NCBI GenBank assembly: GCA_017887325.1
Contig: JAGHIE010000020.1
Location: 1 to 64,000 of the forward strand
From: Oscillospiraceae bacterium
GTDB lineage: Bacteria; Bacillota; Clostridia; Oscillospirales; Ruminococcaceae
Direction: 5' to 3'
Length of the DNA stretch: 64,000 bases
The notes under the pieces were generated by a model. The model saw only the letters and a program-made list of their open reading frames with translations, was not told the DNA's origin and did not search any database. Shown in pieces: positions 53,517 through 61,955 of this stretch. Every line of letters begins with the position of its first letter. Position 1 is the first letter of the stretch. Both the position numbers and the translations under genes were made by a program.

Positions 53517-54250
53517 TCTTGTAAAATGGGAATAATCGAACCTATATCGTTTAGGGTATCAAACGGTAGAGATATAACTTCAACACCACATTGTTTGCAA
53601 AATAGCTTTATATCTTGATATTCTTGTGACAACACACCACTAAACAACAATTTATCTTTATCTATCAAGCCACAACAGCCTCCAATAAAGCCATTGTTGT
53701 ATCCTTCAAGCATAATAGATTTAGCATTCACAAATAAAACTTCAAATCCGTTTTGTTTTAAAACTTTTTCTAAAGATTTATCCGTTGTTATAATGTGTGT
53801 TTTGTCAACTACGCAACAAGAGCATTTTGCATAACCTTGTTTTGTGTTTATTATTTTTTCTAAATTAAAGTGTGATTTTATTTTATTATCTATAAAATCG
53901 CTTTTGCCAAATATGTAGCCATTAATATTTAAGCAATTTAAAGGAATATCGTAAGGATATTCCTTTTTTATTTTGCTATCACAAAAAATCAAATTAAATC
54001 CTTTTTGTCTTAGTGTTTGATTTAAGTTTTCATCATAATCAAAAAGTACAATATCTTTGCCACCCAAATGATGCAAAATCATATCTGGGTGGCAGTTTAC
54101 TGGTGTATCTAAATTTTCTAATGGTTTAACCTTTATACATTCTATTCCTAATTTTTCTACTTCTTTTATAATATGCTCATATTTTGATGATATTAAAACT
54201 GTATTAACTCTTGATTGAGGTAAATTCGGTGTACTTATAAATCTACTCAT
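53513..54250 (-). CDS. GME-fold-like protein (DUF6873-type, tentative)
   Basis: 245-aa soluble protein. CHPDMILHHLGG in the first third and GGCCGLIDKDKLLFSG in the last third resemble the metal/guanidino-binding blocks of the amidinotransferase (GME) fold. A CSCC pair is in the middle (AKCSCCVVDKTH). I place it tentatively with the DUF6873 GME-fold family; no enzyme activity can be assigned. It starts 3 bp after the ABC permease gene (RBS TTAGGAG), so it is in that operon. Confidence 0.6.
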   Translation of the reverse strand: MSRFISTPNLPQSRVNTVLISSKYEHIIKEVEKLGIECIKVKPLENLDTPVNCHPDMILHHLGGKDIVLFDYDENLNQTLRQKGFNLIFCDSKIKKEYPYDIPLNCLNINGYIFGKSDFIDNKIKSHFNLEKIINTKQGYAKCSCCVVDKTHIITTDKSLEKVLKQNGFEVLFVNAKSIMLEGYNNGFIGGCCGLIDKDKLLFSGVLSQEYQDIKLFCKQCGVEVISLPFDTLNDIGSIIPILQD

Positions 54251-54253
54251 ATT

Positions 54254-55429
54254 CTAACTCCTAATAGCGTCAACTGGTTTTAAGTTTGATGCTTTTATTG
54301 CAGGATATATCCCAAAAATTGTTCCCACAAGCAAAGCAAATGACAAACTAAACAATATCATAGGTATATCAATTATAACAGATATTCCCAAAATTAAGCA
54401 ACCAGCTATAACTATTGTCATTCCCCCACCAATTCCTATCAAAGCTCCTATCAAACTTATAAATAAACTTTCACTTACAAATTCTAACAATATTATTTGT
54501 CTTGAAGCTCCTATTGCTTTTTTTATACCTATTTCCACCGTTCTTTCGCTGACAGAAACAAGCATAACAGTCATTATAGATAAACCTGCTACAAATAGTG
54601 ATATACCTGCTATAACAGTAAGCACTAGTGATACTATATTTAATATATCATTTAAATTTTCCATTTGTCCGTTTAAGTCGCTTATCTTTACTTTTATATC
54701 TCTATTTTGTTTAAAGTCTTTTTCAATAGCTGTAGACAAAGCGTCTATGTCTGTATCACTTTTAGTTTGTGCAACAATTTGATTAAATCCGTCTTCTATG
54801 TCGGTTATGTCCATAGTTGTATAAGGCACATACACAAAACAAGGCACAACACTGCCCATAAAACTTTGTACTATATTACCTCCTGCTTTTATAACTCCGA
54901 CAACTTCAAATTCTTCATATCTGTCATCTATTGCAATATCAATCTTTTTACCAACTATGTTAGCTCTCTCATACTGCTCTTTTGCAAAAGTTTCGTCAAC
55001 CATACAAACTTTTTTTACGCCTTTAACATCGCTGTCGTTTAATAATCTTCCGTGCAACAACTCCATACTTACAATTTCTGTTGTACCTTTATCAATTCCC
55101 CACAACATACAAGAATTGTTTTTCCCTTTAGATTTTACAGAACTATAACTTGTAATAAATGGTGACACAGCTTGAATTTCTTCCATATTTTTTACTGTAT
55201 CTATATCTTCTGAGGTAAAAGTTTTTGTAGTTAAAACATCTGTTGTCATAACTATACCACCAATACCCATACTTTCTAACTCTCTTTGGATATTAGTTGT
55301 ACCAATTTTGCCTATCATAGAAATTATGATAACACTCATAACACCTATTGCAATTCCCATAATAGTGAGTGTGCTTCTCATTCTTTTTCTTGATATATTT
55401 CTAAGCCCGTTTTTTAAAATGTCAAACAC
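54254..55429 (-). CDS. MacB/FtsX-like ABC transporter permease
   Basis: 391-aa membrane protein with one N-terminal helix, a large extracytoplasmic MacB-PCD-like domain (about residues 45-255) and three C-terminal helices (FtsX domain, with ERTVEIGIKKAIGASRQIILLEF). N-terminal GLRNISRKRMRSTLTIMGIAIGVMSVI is typical. It should work with a separate LolD/MacB-type ATPase, but none is encoded next to it. The adaptor gene lies 13 bp upstream. Confidence 0.9.
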   Translation of the reverse strand: MFDILKNGLRNISRKRMRSTLTIMGIAIGVMSVIIISMIGKIGTTNIQRELESMGIGGIVMTTDVLTTKTFTSEDIDTVKNMEEIQAVSPFITSYSSVKSKGKNNSCMLWGIDKGTTEIVSMELLHGRLLNDSDVKGVKKVCMVDETFAKEQYERANIVGKKIDIAIDDRYEEFEVVGVIKAGGNIVQSFMGSVVPCFVYVPYTTMDITDIEDGFNQIVAQTKSDTDIDALSTAIEKDFKQNRDIKVKISDLNGQMENLNDILNIVSLVLTVIAGISLFVAGLSIMTVMLVSVSERTVEIGIKKAIGASRQIILLEFVSESLFISLIGALIGIGGGMTIVIAGCLILGISVIIDIPMILFSLSFALLVGTIFGIYPAIKASNLKPVDAIRS

Positions 55430-55442
55430 TTAAGCACTCCTC

Positions 55443-56414
55443 CTATTTTACAAATATTCTTTGACCGTCTTTAATTATTTTTTGACAATCTTCTATTATA
55501 TAGTCACCTTTATCAACACCACTCAAAACTTGTGCTAACTCTTTTCCCTCATATCCAATCTCTACTATCTTTTTTATAGCTTTGCCGTCTTTGTAAACAT
55601 AAACAAATTCTCGGTTTTTTTCATCTTGATTTATCGCAGAATAAGGCACACCAACACAAGTTTCATCTTCTGCAAGTTTAATATCTGCGTCTATGTTGTA
55701 ACCTGCTTTTAAATCAGCAGAATTTTCAATATCAACATATGCGTTTATTATAGTTTCTTTAGTAGTACCGTCGAGTGTTTCATAAGCTGTTGGAAAAATT
55801 TTTGATACAGTTCCTAAACATTCTTTATCTTTATTTGCTCTTGGTGTGATAATCACTTGTTGTCCTAATTTTACATTTTCGATTTGACTTTCTGGTATAT
55901 CTATTTTTGCTCGTATGTTTTTGTCTTGCTTTGAAATTGTGACTAATGTTTCGCTAGGATAAGAAAGTTTGCCACTTGAAATAGATACATTTGTAACAAC
56001 TCCGTCAAAATCTGATTTTATCTCGTTTGGAATTAAACTTGTGATTTGATTATAATCAAAATCTGTATCTGCTAAAGTTTCTACAACTTCTTGTGGAATA
56101 TAGTCTGCCATTGCTGATATTGACATCAATGCTTCTTTTGTCTTTTTTGTATCTACTGTTGCTAAAACTTGGTCAGCTTTCACTTTGTCGCCTACTTCTA
56201 CAAGCACATTTTCTGTCACTACTGGCAATTTTGTTGTGATGTCACTCTTAGCAACTTCTTCAAGCTTTCCTGTGGTAGAAACAACATTTTCTTTTGTAAA
56301 TTCTTCTAATTGAATTAAAGACACTGTTTGTATATCTCCCAAAATAATATTGGGTATTGATAAAGCTAATATTATAAGTGGTATAAATATCAAAACTAAA
56401 ACTCTTTTTTTCAA
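55443..56414 (-). CDS. HlyD/MacA-like efflux adaptor protein
   Basis: 323-aa membrane fusion protein: an N-terminal helix (about residues 5-25), a biotinyl-lipoyl half (VLVEVGDKVKADQVLATVDTKKTKEAL), a short hairpin region, the second half (IKSDFDGVVTNVSISSGKLSYPSETLVTI) and beta-barrel (RAKIDIPESQIENVKLGQQV). It pairs with the permease downstream. Start is TTG 56414 after GGGAGGG. Substrate unknown. Confidence 0.88.
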   Translation of the reverse strand: MKKRVLVLIFIPLIILALSIPNIILGDIQTVSLIQLEEFTKENVVSTTGKLEEVAKSDITTKLPVVTENVLVEVGDKVKADQVLATVDTKKTKEALMSISAMADYIPQEVVETLADTDFDYNQITSLIPNEIKSDFDGVVTNVSISSGKLSYPSETLVTISKQDKNIRAKIDIPESQIENVKLGQQVIITPRANKDKECLGTVSKIFPTAYETLDGTTKETIINAYVDIENSADLKAGYNIDADIKLAEDETCVGVPYSAINQDEKNREFVYVYKDGKAIKKIVEIGYEGKELAQVLSGVDKGDYIIEDCQKIIKDGQRIFVK

Positions 56415-56546
56415 TTTTTTCCCTCCCTATTTTATTTAAAATATTCAAGCGTTTTTATTTTGCTCAAATATTTTTAAATTATTTATGTTTTAAATTAGTA
56501 TAATTTTCAAATTAAAACAAAAGATACATAAAAAAGGAGTGATTTT

Positions 56547-56663
56547 ATGACACTTATAACTTGTGCAAATACCTGCAAATATCAAAAAGACGGATACTGC
56601 ACAATAAATACCCTAGAAATAGGAAATAGCTCTAACAGTTTGTGCCCTTATAGGTCAATCTAA
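56547..56663 (+). CDS. Small Cys-rich protein (38 aa)
   Basis: MTLITCANTCKYQKDGYCTI... with four Cys in C-x3-C-x7-C-x14-C spacing, ending CPYRSI. Strong RBS AAAAAGGAG 7 bp upstream supports expression. It resembles the short Clostridial proteins often labelled 'hydroxymyristoyl-ACP dehydratase', a name that does not fit their size; they look like small zinc- or Fe-S-binding modules. Divergent from the adaptor gene and convergent with radA. Confidence 0.65.
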   Translation: MTLITCANTCKYQKDGYCTINTLEIGNSSNSLCPYRSI

Positions 56664-56686
56664 CTGCTAAAGCTATTTTTAAAAAT

Positions 56687-58075
56687 TTATCCAATGGCGT
56701 ATTTCACAGCTTCTGAAATTGTTTTTACGCCTATTATTTCCATGTCTTCTATATTGTTTTGTTTTATTGCTCTTAAAGATGTTAGTGGGACAATACATTT
56801 TTTAAAGCCCAGTCTATGAGCTTCTTTAACCCTTGCTATAATTTGGTTTACACTTCTAACTTCGCCGGTTAAACCTATCTCACCAAAAGCTAGAGTGTGT
56901 TCGTCTATAACTTCATCTTTTAAAGCAGATATTAAAGCAAGTGCTACGGATAAATCGGCAGAAGGTTCTACTAATTTCAAACCACCGACAACATTTACAA
57001 AAGCATCAGAATTTGCAAAAAAGTATCCACAGCGTTTTTCTAAAACTGCAAGTATCAATGCCATTCTGTTATAATCAAAACCTGTCGCTGTTCTTCTTGG
57101 TGTACCAAAAGCTGTTTTTGACACTAATCCTTGTACTTCTACAAGCATTGGACGTGTTCCTTCCATAACACATGCAACACAACTGCCTGACGCATTTTGT
57201 GGTCTGCCAGACAACATCATTTGAGAAGGATTAGCCACTTCGCTCAAACCTTTGTCCTGCATTTCAAACACACCTATTTCATTAGTTGAACCAAAACGAT
57301 TTTTTACAGCTCTTAAAATTCTATAACTTTGATTTCTGTCACCCTCAAAATGCAAAACAGCGTCAACAATATGCTCTAAAACTTTAGGTCCTGCTATTGC
57401 ACCGTCTTTGTTTACATGGCCTACTATCATTATAGGTATATCTTCACTTTTTGCTACATGTAAAAAGGCGTTTGTGCTTTCTCTAACTTGCATTACACTA
57501 CCTGGAGAAGACTGAATTTTATCAATGCACATAGTTTGAATAGAGTCTATCATAACAATGTCCGGTTTATTTGCAACTATAGTATTTGCAATAGTTTCTA
57601 CATCTGTACAAGCAAGTAAAAATAAGTTTTCACTTTGAACATCAAGCCTATTAGCTCTTAATTTTATTTGTCTTACAGATTCTTCACCGGATACATAAAG
57701 TATTTTTAAGTCTTTTCCTAAATACTCGCAGATTTGCAAAAGTAAAGTTGATTTACCAATACCAGGGTCACCACCCAACAATACTAAACTTCCCTTTACA
57801 ATTCCACCACCTAAAACTCGGTCTAATTCTCCTACACCTGTTTTAAATCTTACTTCATCATCTATATCTACTTGATTTACACTAAATATTTTTCCTTGTT
57901 TACCACTTGTAGAAATCTGCACTTTTTTTGTGCCATTATAAGCTACATTTTTAACTTCTTGTTGTGGCACACTTTCTTCTAATGTGTTCCATTCACCACA
58001 AGACGGACATCTTCCGTACCATTTTGGAGTTTCATATCCACAACCAGAACAAACATACATTATTTTTGCTTTCAT
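56687..58075 (-). CDS. radA: DNA repair protein RadA
   Basis: 462-aa RecA-like branch-migration ATPase. N-terminal zinc finger CSGCGYETPKWYGRCPSC, Walker A GGDPGIGKST, Walker B IVMIDSIQT, the RadA-specific KNRFG motif, and a C-terminal Lon-protease-like domain (VGGLKLVEPSADLSVALAL). ATG 58075 is chosen because the zinc finger follows at once; RBS AAAGGA. It processes recombination intermediates. Confidence 0.95.
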   Translation of the reverse strand: MKAKIMYVCSGCGYETPKWYGRCPSCGEWNTLEESVPQQEVKNVAYNGTKKVQISTSGKQGKIFSVNQVDIDDEVRFKTGVGELDRVLGGGIVKGSLVLLGGDPGIGKSTLLLQICEYLGKDLKILYVSGEESVRQIKLRANRLDVQSENLFLLACTDVETIANTIVANKPDIVMIDSIQTMCIDKIQSSPGSVMQVRESTNAFLHVAKSEDIPIMIVGHVNKDGAIAGPKVLEHIVDAVLHFEGDRNQSYRILRAVKNRFGSTNEIGVFEMQDKGLSEVANPSQMMLSGRPQNASGSCVACVMEGTRPMLVEVQGLVSKTAFGTPRRTATGFDYNRMALILAVLEKRCGYFFANSDAFVNVVGGLKLVEPSADLSVALALISALKDEVIDEHTLAFGEIGLTGEVRSVNQIIARVKEAHRLGFKKCIVPLTSLRAIKQNNIEDMEIIGVKTISEAVKYAIG

Positions 58076-58188
58076 TATATATAATTCCTTTTTAACAATA
58101 TTTTTACTACACAAACAGTATATATTATATATTTTTAAAAGACAAGTATCAATATTTGAAAACTTTTTGTTAATGAAAAAAATAAGTA

Positions 58189-58218
58189 TTGACTAATAGT
58201 ATACCTTTATAGTATATT
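58189..58218 (+). promoter_or_regulatory. Promoter of the globin gene
   Basis: TTGACT, 18-bp spacer, TATATT, about 65 bp upstream of the start. ATAGTATA occurs twice 13 bp apart (58196 and 58209) within the promoter and could be a regulator half-site pair. Confidence 0.55.
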
Positions 58219-58283
58219 TTATACATGATAAAAAACATACAAAAATTATATATAAATAAAATAATATAAAGGGAGAAATTATT

Positions 58284-58721
58284 ATGTTAGATAATAGAAC
58301 AATTGAAATAGTAAAAAGCACAGTTCCTGCTTTAAGAGAGCACGGAGTAGAAATTACTAAAACTTTTTATAAAAATATGTTTGAACAAAATCCAGAAGTA
58401 GCACCAATGTTTAACATGGACAGACAAAAAAGTGGTGAACAACCAAAAGCTTTGGCTATGACTGTTTTAGCTGCTGCTGAAAATATTGATAAATTAGAAA
58501 ACTTATCAACAACTGTTCAAAAAATAGGTGTAAGACACTGCGATACTGGTGTTAAAGAAGAACACTACCCAATCGTTGGTAAACACTTGTTAGGAGCTAT
58601 CAAAGAAGTTTTAAAAGATTCTGCTACTGATGAAGTTATTGAAGCTTGGGGCAAAGCTTATGAAGTAATTGCTAAAGTTTTTATTAATACTGAAAAAGAA
58701 ATTTATGCATCAAGAGGATAA
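58284..58721 (+). CDS. Single-domain globin
   Basis: 145-aa globin of the flavohaemoglobin-like single-domain class. Key residues: B10 Tyr29 (TKTFYKNMF), E7 Gln53 (GEQPKAL) and proximal F8 His85 (IGVRHCDTG), followed by the [11 protein letters not shown] block. No reductase domain is attached. Such globins in anaerobes and microaerophiles usually protect against nitric oxide or bind O2; the reductase partner is unknown. RBS AAGGGAG. Monocistronic with its own promoter and terminator. Confidence 0.92.
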   Translation: MLDNRTIEIVKSTVPALREHGVEITKTFYKNMFEQNPEVAPMFNMDRQKSGEQPKALAMTVLAAAENIDKLENLSTTVQKIGVRHCDTGVKEEHYPIVGKHLLGAIKEVLKDSATDEVIEAWGKAYEVIAKVFINTEKEIYASRG

Positions 58722-58747
58722 GTTATACATACTTTTTCATATTTATT

Positions 58748-58796
58748 ACAAAAAGGATTTCTGTGTACTATGCACGAAATCCTTTTTGTATTTTTT
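58748..58796. terminator. Bidirectional terminator, globin / cwlD
   Basis: 14-bp stem ACAAAAAGGATTTC / GAAATCCTTTTTGT flanked by A- and T-runs, between the two converging genes. Confidence 0.9.
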
Positions 58797-58811
58797 ATTT
58801 TGTGTTTTTTA

Positions 58812-59531
58812 TTACGCTTCTTCGTAATAATCCATTACCCCTTTAAATATTGTTAATGCTATTTTCTTTTGATAATCGTCATCACTTAAATTTTTTGCAT
58901 CTTCATAGTTTGATAAAAATCCACATTCTATTAAGACTATTGGACAAGTAGCATTTTCTAAAAGATATAATTTTCTATTATCTTTTTGAATTGTTCTTTT
59001 ATTTTCTGGTTGCAGTTTATTTATAAAACTTTTTTGTAAATACTCTGCTAAAACTTCGCTATCTTCGTTATTCTTGCCATAAAATATTTGTGCTCCTTTA
59101 CATGACTTCTGCTCAAATTTATTTTGATGAATAGACAACACAATTGCATTATCTGTATCTTCAATTATTTTTAGTCTATTTCTAATATCAGATTTTTTCT
59201 TTTCGCTTATTGTTTTACAACCTTCGTCGTGAATAGATTTGTCACTATCTCTTGTCATCACAACATTCATACCATTAAATTCAAACAGATACTTTAACTT
59301 TTTAGCTATCTCTAAATTTATATCTTTTTCACTTATTCCATCTATTCCTATTGCTCCTCCGTCTTCGCCTCCGTGTCCAGAATCTATTACCACAGTTTTA
59401 GTATTATCCAAATTTTTATTTGTTGCAATAGCTTTTTCTTCCACTAAACTTCCAAATGATAAATACATTATTGCTAGTGTTAGCATTATTGATAAAAATA
59501 TTAACTTTGATTTTTTTATATATGTATGCAA
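58812..59531 (-). CDS. cwlD: N-acetylmuramoyl-L-alanine amidase (CwlD-like)
   Basis: 239-aa zinc amidase of the Amidase_3 family with an N-terminal membrane/signal helix (about residues 9-26). Metal and catalytic residues: VIDSGHGGEDGG (His), the Glu after NLEIAKKL, SIHQNKFEQ (His) and LIECGFLSN (Glu). In spore formers CwlD helps make muramic-delta-lactam in the cortex; the size fits. The start appears to be TTG 59531, whose RBS GGGGGTG lies inside the hairpin that follows the upstream gene. Confidence 0.85.
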   Translation of the reverse strand: MHTYIKKSKLIFLSIMLTLAIMYLSFGSLVEEKAIATNKNLDNTKTVVIDSGHGGEDGGAIGIDGISEKDINLEIAKKLKYLFEFNGMNVVMTRDSDKSIHDEGCKTISEKKKSDIRNRLKIIEDTDNAIVLSIHQNKFEQKSCKGAQIFYGKNNEDSEVLAEYLQKSFINKLQPENKRTIQKDNRKLYLLENATCPIVLIECGFLSNYEDAKNLSDDDYQKKIALTIFKGVMDYYEEA

Positions 59532-59571
59532 AAAAACACCCCCATATTTTAGTATATGGTTGGGTGTTTTT
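59531..59571 (-). terminator. Terminator-like hairpin overlapping the cwlD RBS
   Basis: AAAAACACCC..CCATA / TATGG.GGGTGTTTTT with a T7 run on the minus strand. It ends the 154-aa gene, covers its stop region, and its 3' arm contains the GGGGGTG ribosome binding site of cwlD. Confidence 0.7.
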
Positions 59572-60013
59572 GGTTATGTGTATTATAGATAATGAATTTA
59601 ATATATCTACCAACAACCCTTTTCCATACTGGTGCTATGTTATTAATATCAATAGCAGGATAACTTCCTTCACTGGGATTTGACTTATCCGACTGAAAAC
59701 AGTAACCAATTGTTTTTTGCAAACCTTGATACACATAAAACTCATTTGTTTGATGATACCCAAACAATGCTTTACCTATATCAAGTCTTAATTCATCGCC
59801 ATTATAAACATAATGTGTGTAATTAGGCTCTAACAATGGCATTATCATGTTTTCTTTTTCAGGCGTTTGTTCTTCATCGGTCGTAATTGTTGTTATTTCT
59901 GTAGATGAGTTTTGCTCTTTTTCTGTCGTGTTTATATTTGTAAATCTGACAGTTGTTGCAAAAATAGTTGTTGCTAATAGACTAGCTAATAGCTTTTTAA
60001 TTTTGTTGTTCAC
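59549..60013 (-). CDS. Secreted protein of unknown function (154 aa)
   Basis: N-terminal signal peptide (MNNKIKKLLASLLATTIFATTV), a Thr/Glu-rich linker (about residues 28-55) and an 80-residue domain with many aromatic residues (NYTHYVYNGDELRLDIGKALFGYHQ, then YVYQGLQKTIGYCF). No family recognised. RBS GGAGGAA. It may be co-transcribed with cwlD, but a terminator lies between them. Confidence 0.65.
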   Translation of the reverse strand: MNNKIKKLLASLLATTIFATTVRFTNINTTEKEQNSSTEITTITTDEEQTPEKENMIMPLLEPNYTHYVYNGDELRLDIGKALFGYHQTNEFYVYQGLQKTIGYCFQSDKSNPSEGSYPAIDINNIAPVWKRVVGRYIKFIIYNTHNQKHPTIY

Positions 60014-60052
60014 TTTCGTTCCTCCATTGTTTTTAATAATTATCTATATAAA

Positions 60053-60090
60053 AAAAGAGATAAAATCATTTTTGTGACTTTATCTCTTTT
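60053..60090. terminator. Terminator after the parAB-like operon
   Basis: Perfect 12-bp stem AAAAGAGATAAA / TTTATCTCTTTT with T-run on the minus strand. The ~140 bp between it and the parB stop is an AT-rich stretch of ATATATTTAGATAGATATATAT-like short repeats with no gene. Confidence 0.75.
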
Positions 60091-60238
60091 ATTGCAAATT
60101 TAAAACACCTATCTATATATTTAGATAGATATATATTTAAGATATATTTATATATATTATTTCTTCTTCAGTATGTTAGATAATTATATATAAGGGGATA
60201 GAGTGTGAGAAAGGGGATTTTATAAAAATTATACTCCT

Positions 60239-61174
60239 CTACCTAACTTCTCGTTCTGCTCTATTTTTTAAGTATTTGTTATAATACTCCAATGCTTTAC
60301 ATACAAATTCTTCTGTTTTTGTAATAGGTATATTTTTAGGGATAAGATTTCTAACTCTATCTCCTCTCAACACTATTTTTTCTTTCTGATTTGATTTTTC
60401 TTCACACATTATTGATGAAATAACTTCTGTGGTAAGTTTTCCATCTTCAAAAAATTTACGCATTTTTATTGTCTGTGCATGTGACGGAGTACTCTCATTC
60501 ATATCAATTTCATCTACAATATCTCTTTGGAATTCTTCATCAAGATATGATAATTCAACAGCAGGTCTCATTTTTATTTTACCTTGATCAACTAGCTCAA
60601 GTAATTCAGGTACTAAATTTGTTAGTCGGATATATCGTTGTATTTGTGTTTTACTATCAACTGAATTATCAGCAATAACTTCCACAGAAAACTTCTGACC
60701 CAGTGGGGCAGAAGTTAAGTCACTACGAAAGCCTTGCTTTTTCATAGCTTCTAATCTCATTTTATAGGCATATGCTTTTTCACTTGGCAATATTTGAGAA
60801 CGCTGAAAATTACTCTCAACCATTAAAATTGTAGCTTCTTCTCTTGTCAAGTCTACAATTTCACATCTCAATGTTTTATATCCAGCAATTTCACTTGCTC
60901 TCTTTCTTCTATGTCCTGAAACTAATTCATATCTTCCATTCTCCTTTAATCTTACTGTTGCAGGTGTAATAATACCTCTATCCTTAATACTTTCTACTAA
61001 CTGCAACATATCTTCATCATCTTTTACTTTAAAAGGGTGACTTGGAAAATCGTCTATTTCTTCTATTGGTATATCACGAATTTTAGATAAAGCTTCTTCT
61101 TTTCTGTATTCATCTGTTTTAAACAAATCATCGTACGCTCTCAGTTCTATTCTTGTGTTTTTCTTTTTTGTCAA
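60239..61174 (-). CDS. ParB/RepB/Spo0J family partition protein, mobile-element type
   Basis: 311-aa DNA-binding protein. The ParB/Srx-like CTP-binding part includes HPFKVKDDEDMLQLVESIKDRGII and the box SGHRRKRASEIAG. The middle HTH part contains the MKKQGFRSDLTSAPLGQK stretch seen in ParB-like proteins of Clostridial conjugative transposons. It lacks the usual chromosomal parB neighbourhood. It overlaps parA by 47 bp, so it was co-translated with it. It probably served segregation or maintenance of an integrated element. Confidence 0.85.
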   Translation of the reverse strand: MTKKKNTRIELRAYDDLFKTDEYRKEEALSKIRDIPIEEIDDFPSHPFKVKDDEDMLQLVESIKDRGIITPATVRLKENGRYELVSGHRRKRASEIAGYKTLRCEIVDLTREEATILMVESNFQRSQILPSEKAYAYKMRLEAMKKQGFRSDLTSAPLGQKFSVEVIADNSVDSKTQIQRYIRLTNLVPELLELVDQGKIKMRPAVELSYLDEEFQRDIVDEIDMNESTPSHAQTIKMRKFFEDGKLTTEVISSIMCEEKSNQKEKIVLRGDRVRNLIPKNIPITKTEEFVCKALEYYNKYLKNRAEREVR

Positions 61175-61955
61175 GCTCTATCACCTCTTTTGTAAAATTT
61201 TCATAAGCTTTAGATATACTTATATTTTTGTTAAATAAATATATACTCTTACCTTCAGCAGTGGATTCAACTGCTTTAATTGAATACGGTATTTGTGTAT
61301 CAAATACTTTTATTTGTTTTCCATAAACATCTTTTACAATACTATTAATTTCTTTTGATATATTAGTTCTTGACATTACCATTGTCATAAGTATTCCGTC
61401 TATTTTCAAATTTGGATTAATATATCTTTTCACTTTTGCAACAGATTGTAGCAACAATTCTAATCCCTTAGTTGAAAAGTAATGAGATTGTGACGGAATT
61501 ATAACACTATTTGCTGATGCTAATGCGTTAATCGTCATAATACCCAATGACGGTTGACAGTCAATTAATATATAATCATACTTTTGCTTTATCGGTTCTA
61601 TACAATTCGTAAGAATTTTTTCTCTGTTAATCGTTGTAACAAGCTGTACTTCTAAACCTGATAGTTCAATATTAGATGCAATAAAATCTACTCCTTCTTT
61701 GTGAGATTTTATATAATCATCTGTTTTAAAATCTCTATCTTGCATCACATTTTTAATTATATCTGATAAAGTATGTTCTAACTCATCAGGTCTTTCATAT
61801 CCTAAAGCCATTGTTAAATTAGCTTGTGGGTCACAATCTATAAGCAACACTTTTTTACCTTGTCTTGCAAGTCCTATTCCTAGGTTTACTGCTGTAGTTG
61901 TTTTTCCTACTCCGCCTTTTTAATTTGTAAGTGCTATAACTTTACTTTTTTTCAT
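61128..61955 (-). pseudogene. parA-like ATPase gene with in-frame TAA before Walker A
   Basis: From ATG 61955 (RBS AGAGAGGA) the frame reads MKKSKVIALTN, then TAA (61922-61920), then KGGVGKTTTAVNLGIGLARQ and a full ParA fold (VLLIDCDPQANLTMAL, DYILIDCQPSLGIMTINAL). The stop replaces a codon that is Gln (CAA) in the conserved TNQKGGVGKT of ParA, so a single C-to-T change explains it. The next in-frame starts (e.g. TTG at 61850) lie after Walker A, giving a protein of about 240 aa without ATP binding. Everything after the stop is intact, which suggests a recent mutation or a sequencing error. Confidence 0.88.

Noticed and set aside
54254-56414. Complete MacAB efflux system
   Set aside because: The permease has no ATPase domain and no ATPase gene is adjacent, so a complete system cannot be claimed.
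60100-60240. Origin or parS site in the ATATAT-rich repeat downstream of parB
   Set aside because: The short repeats are irregular and AT-only; no inverted 16-bp parS-like site or DnaA-box cluster was found.
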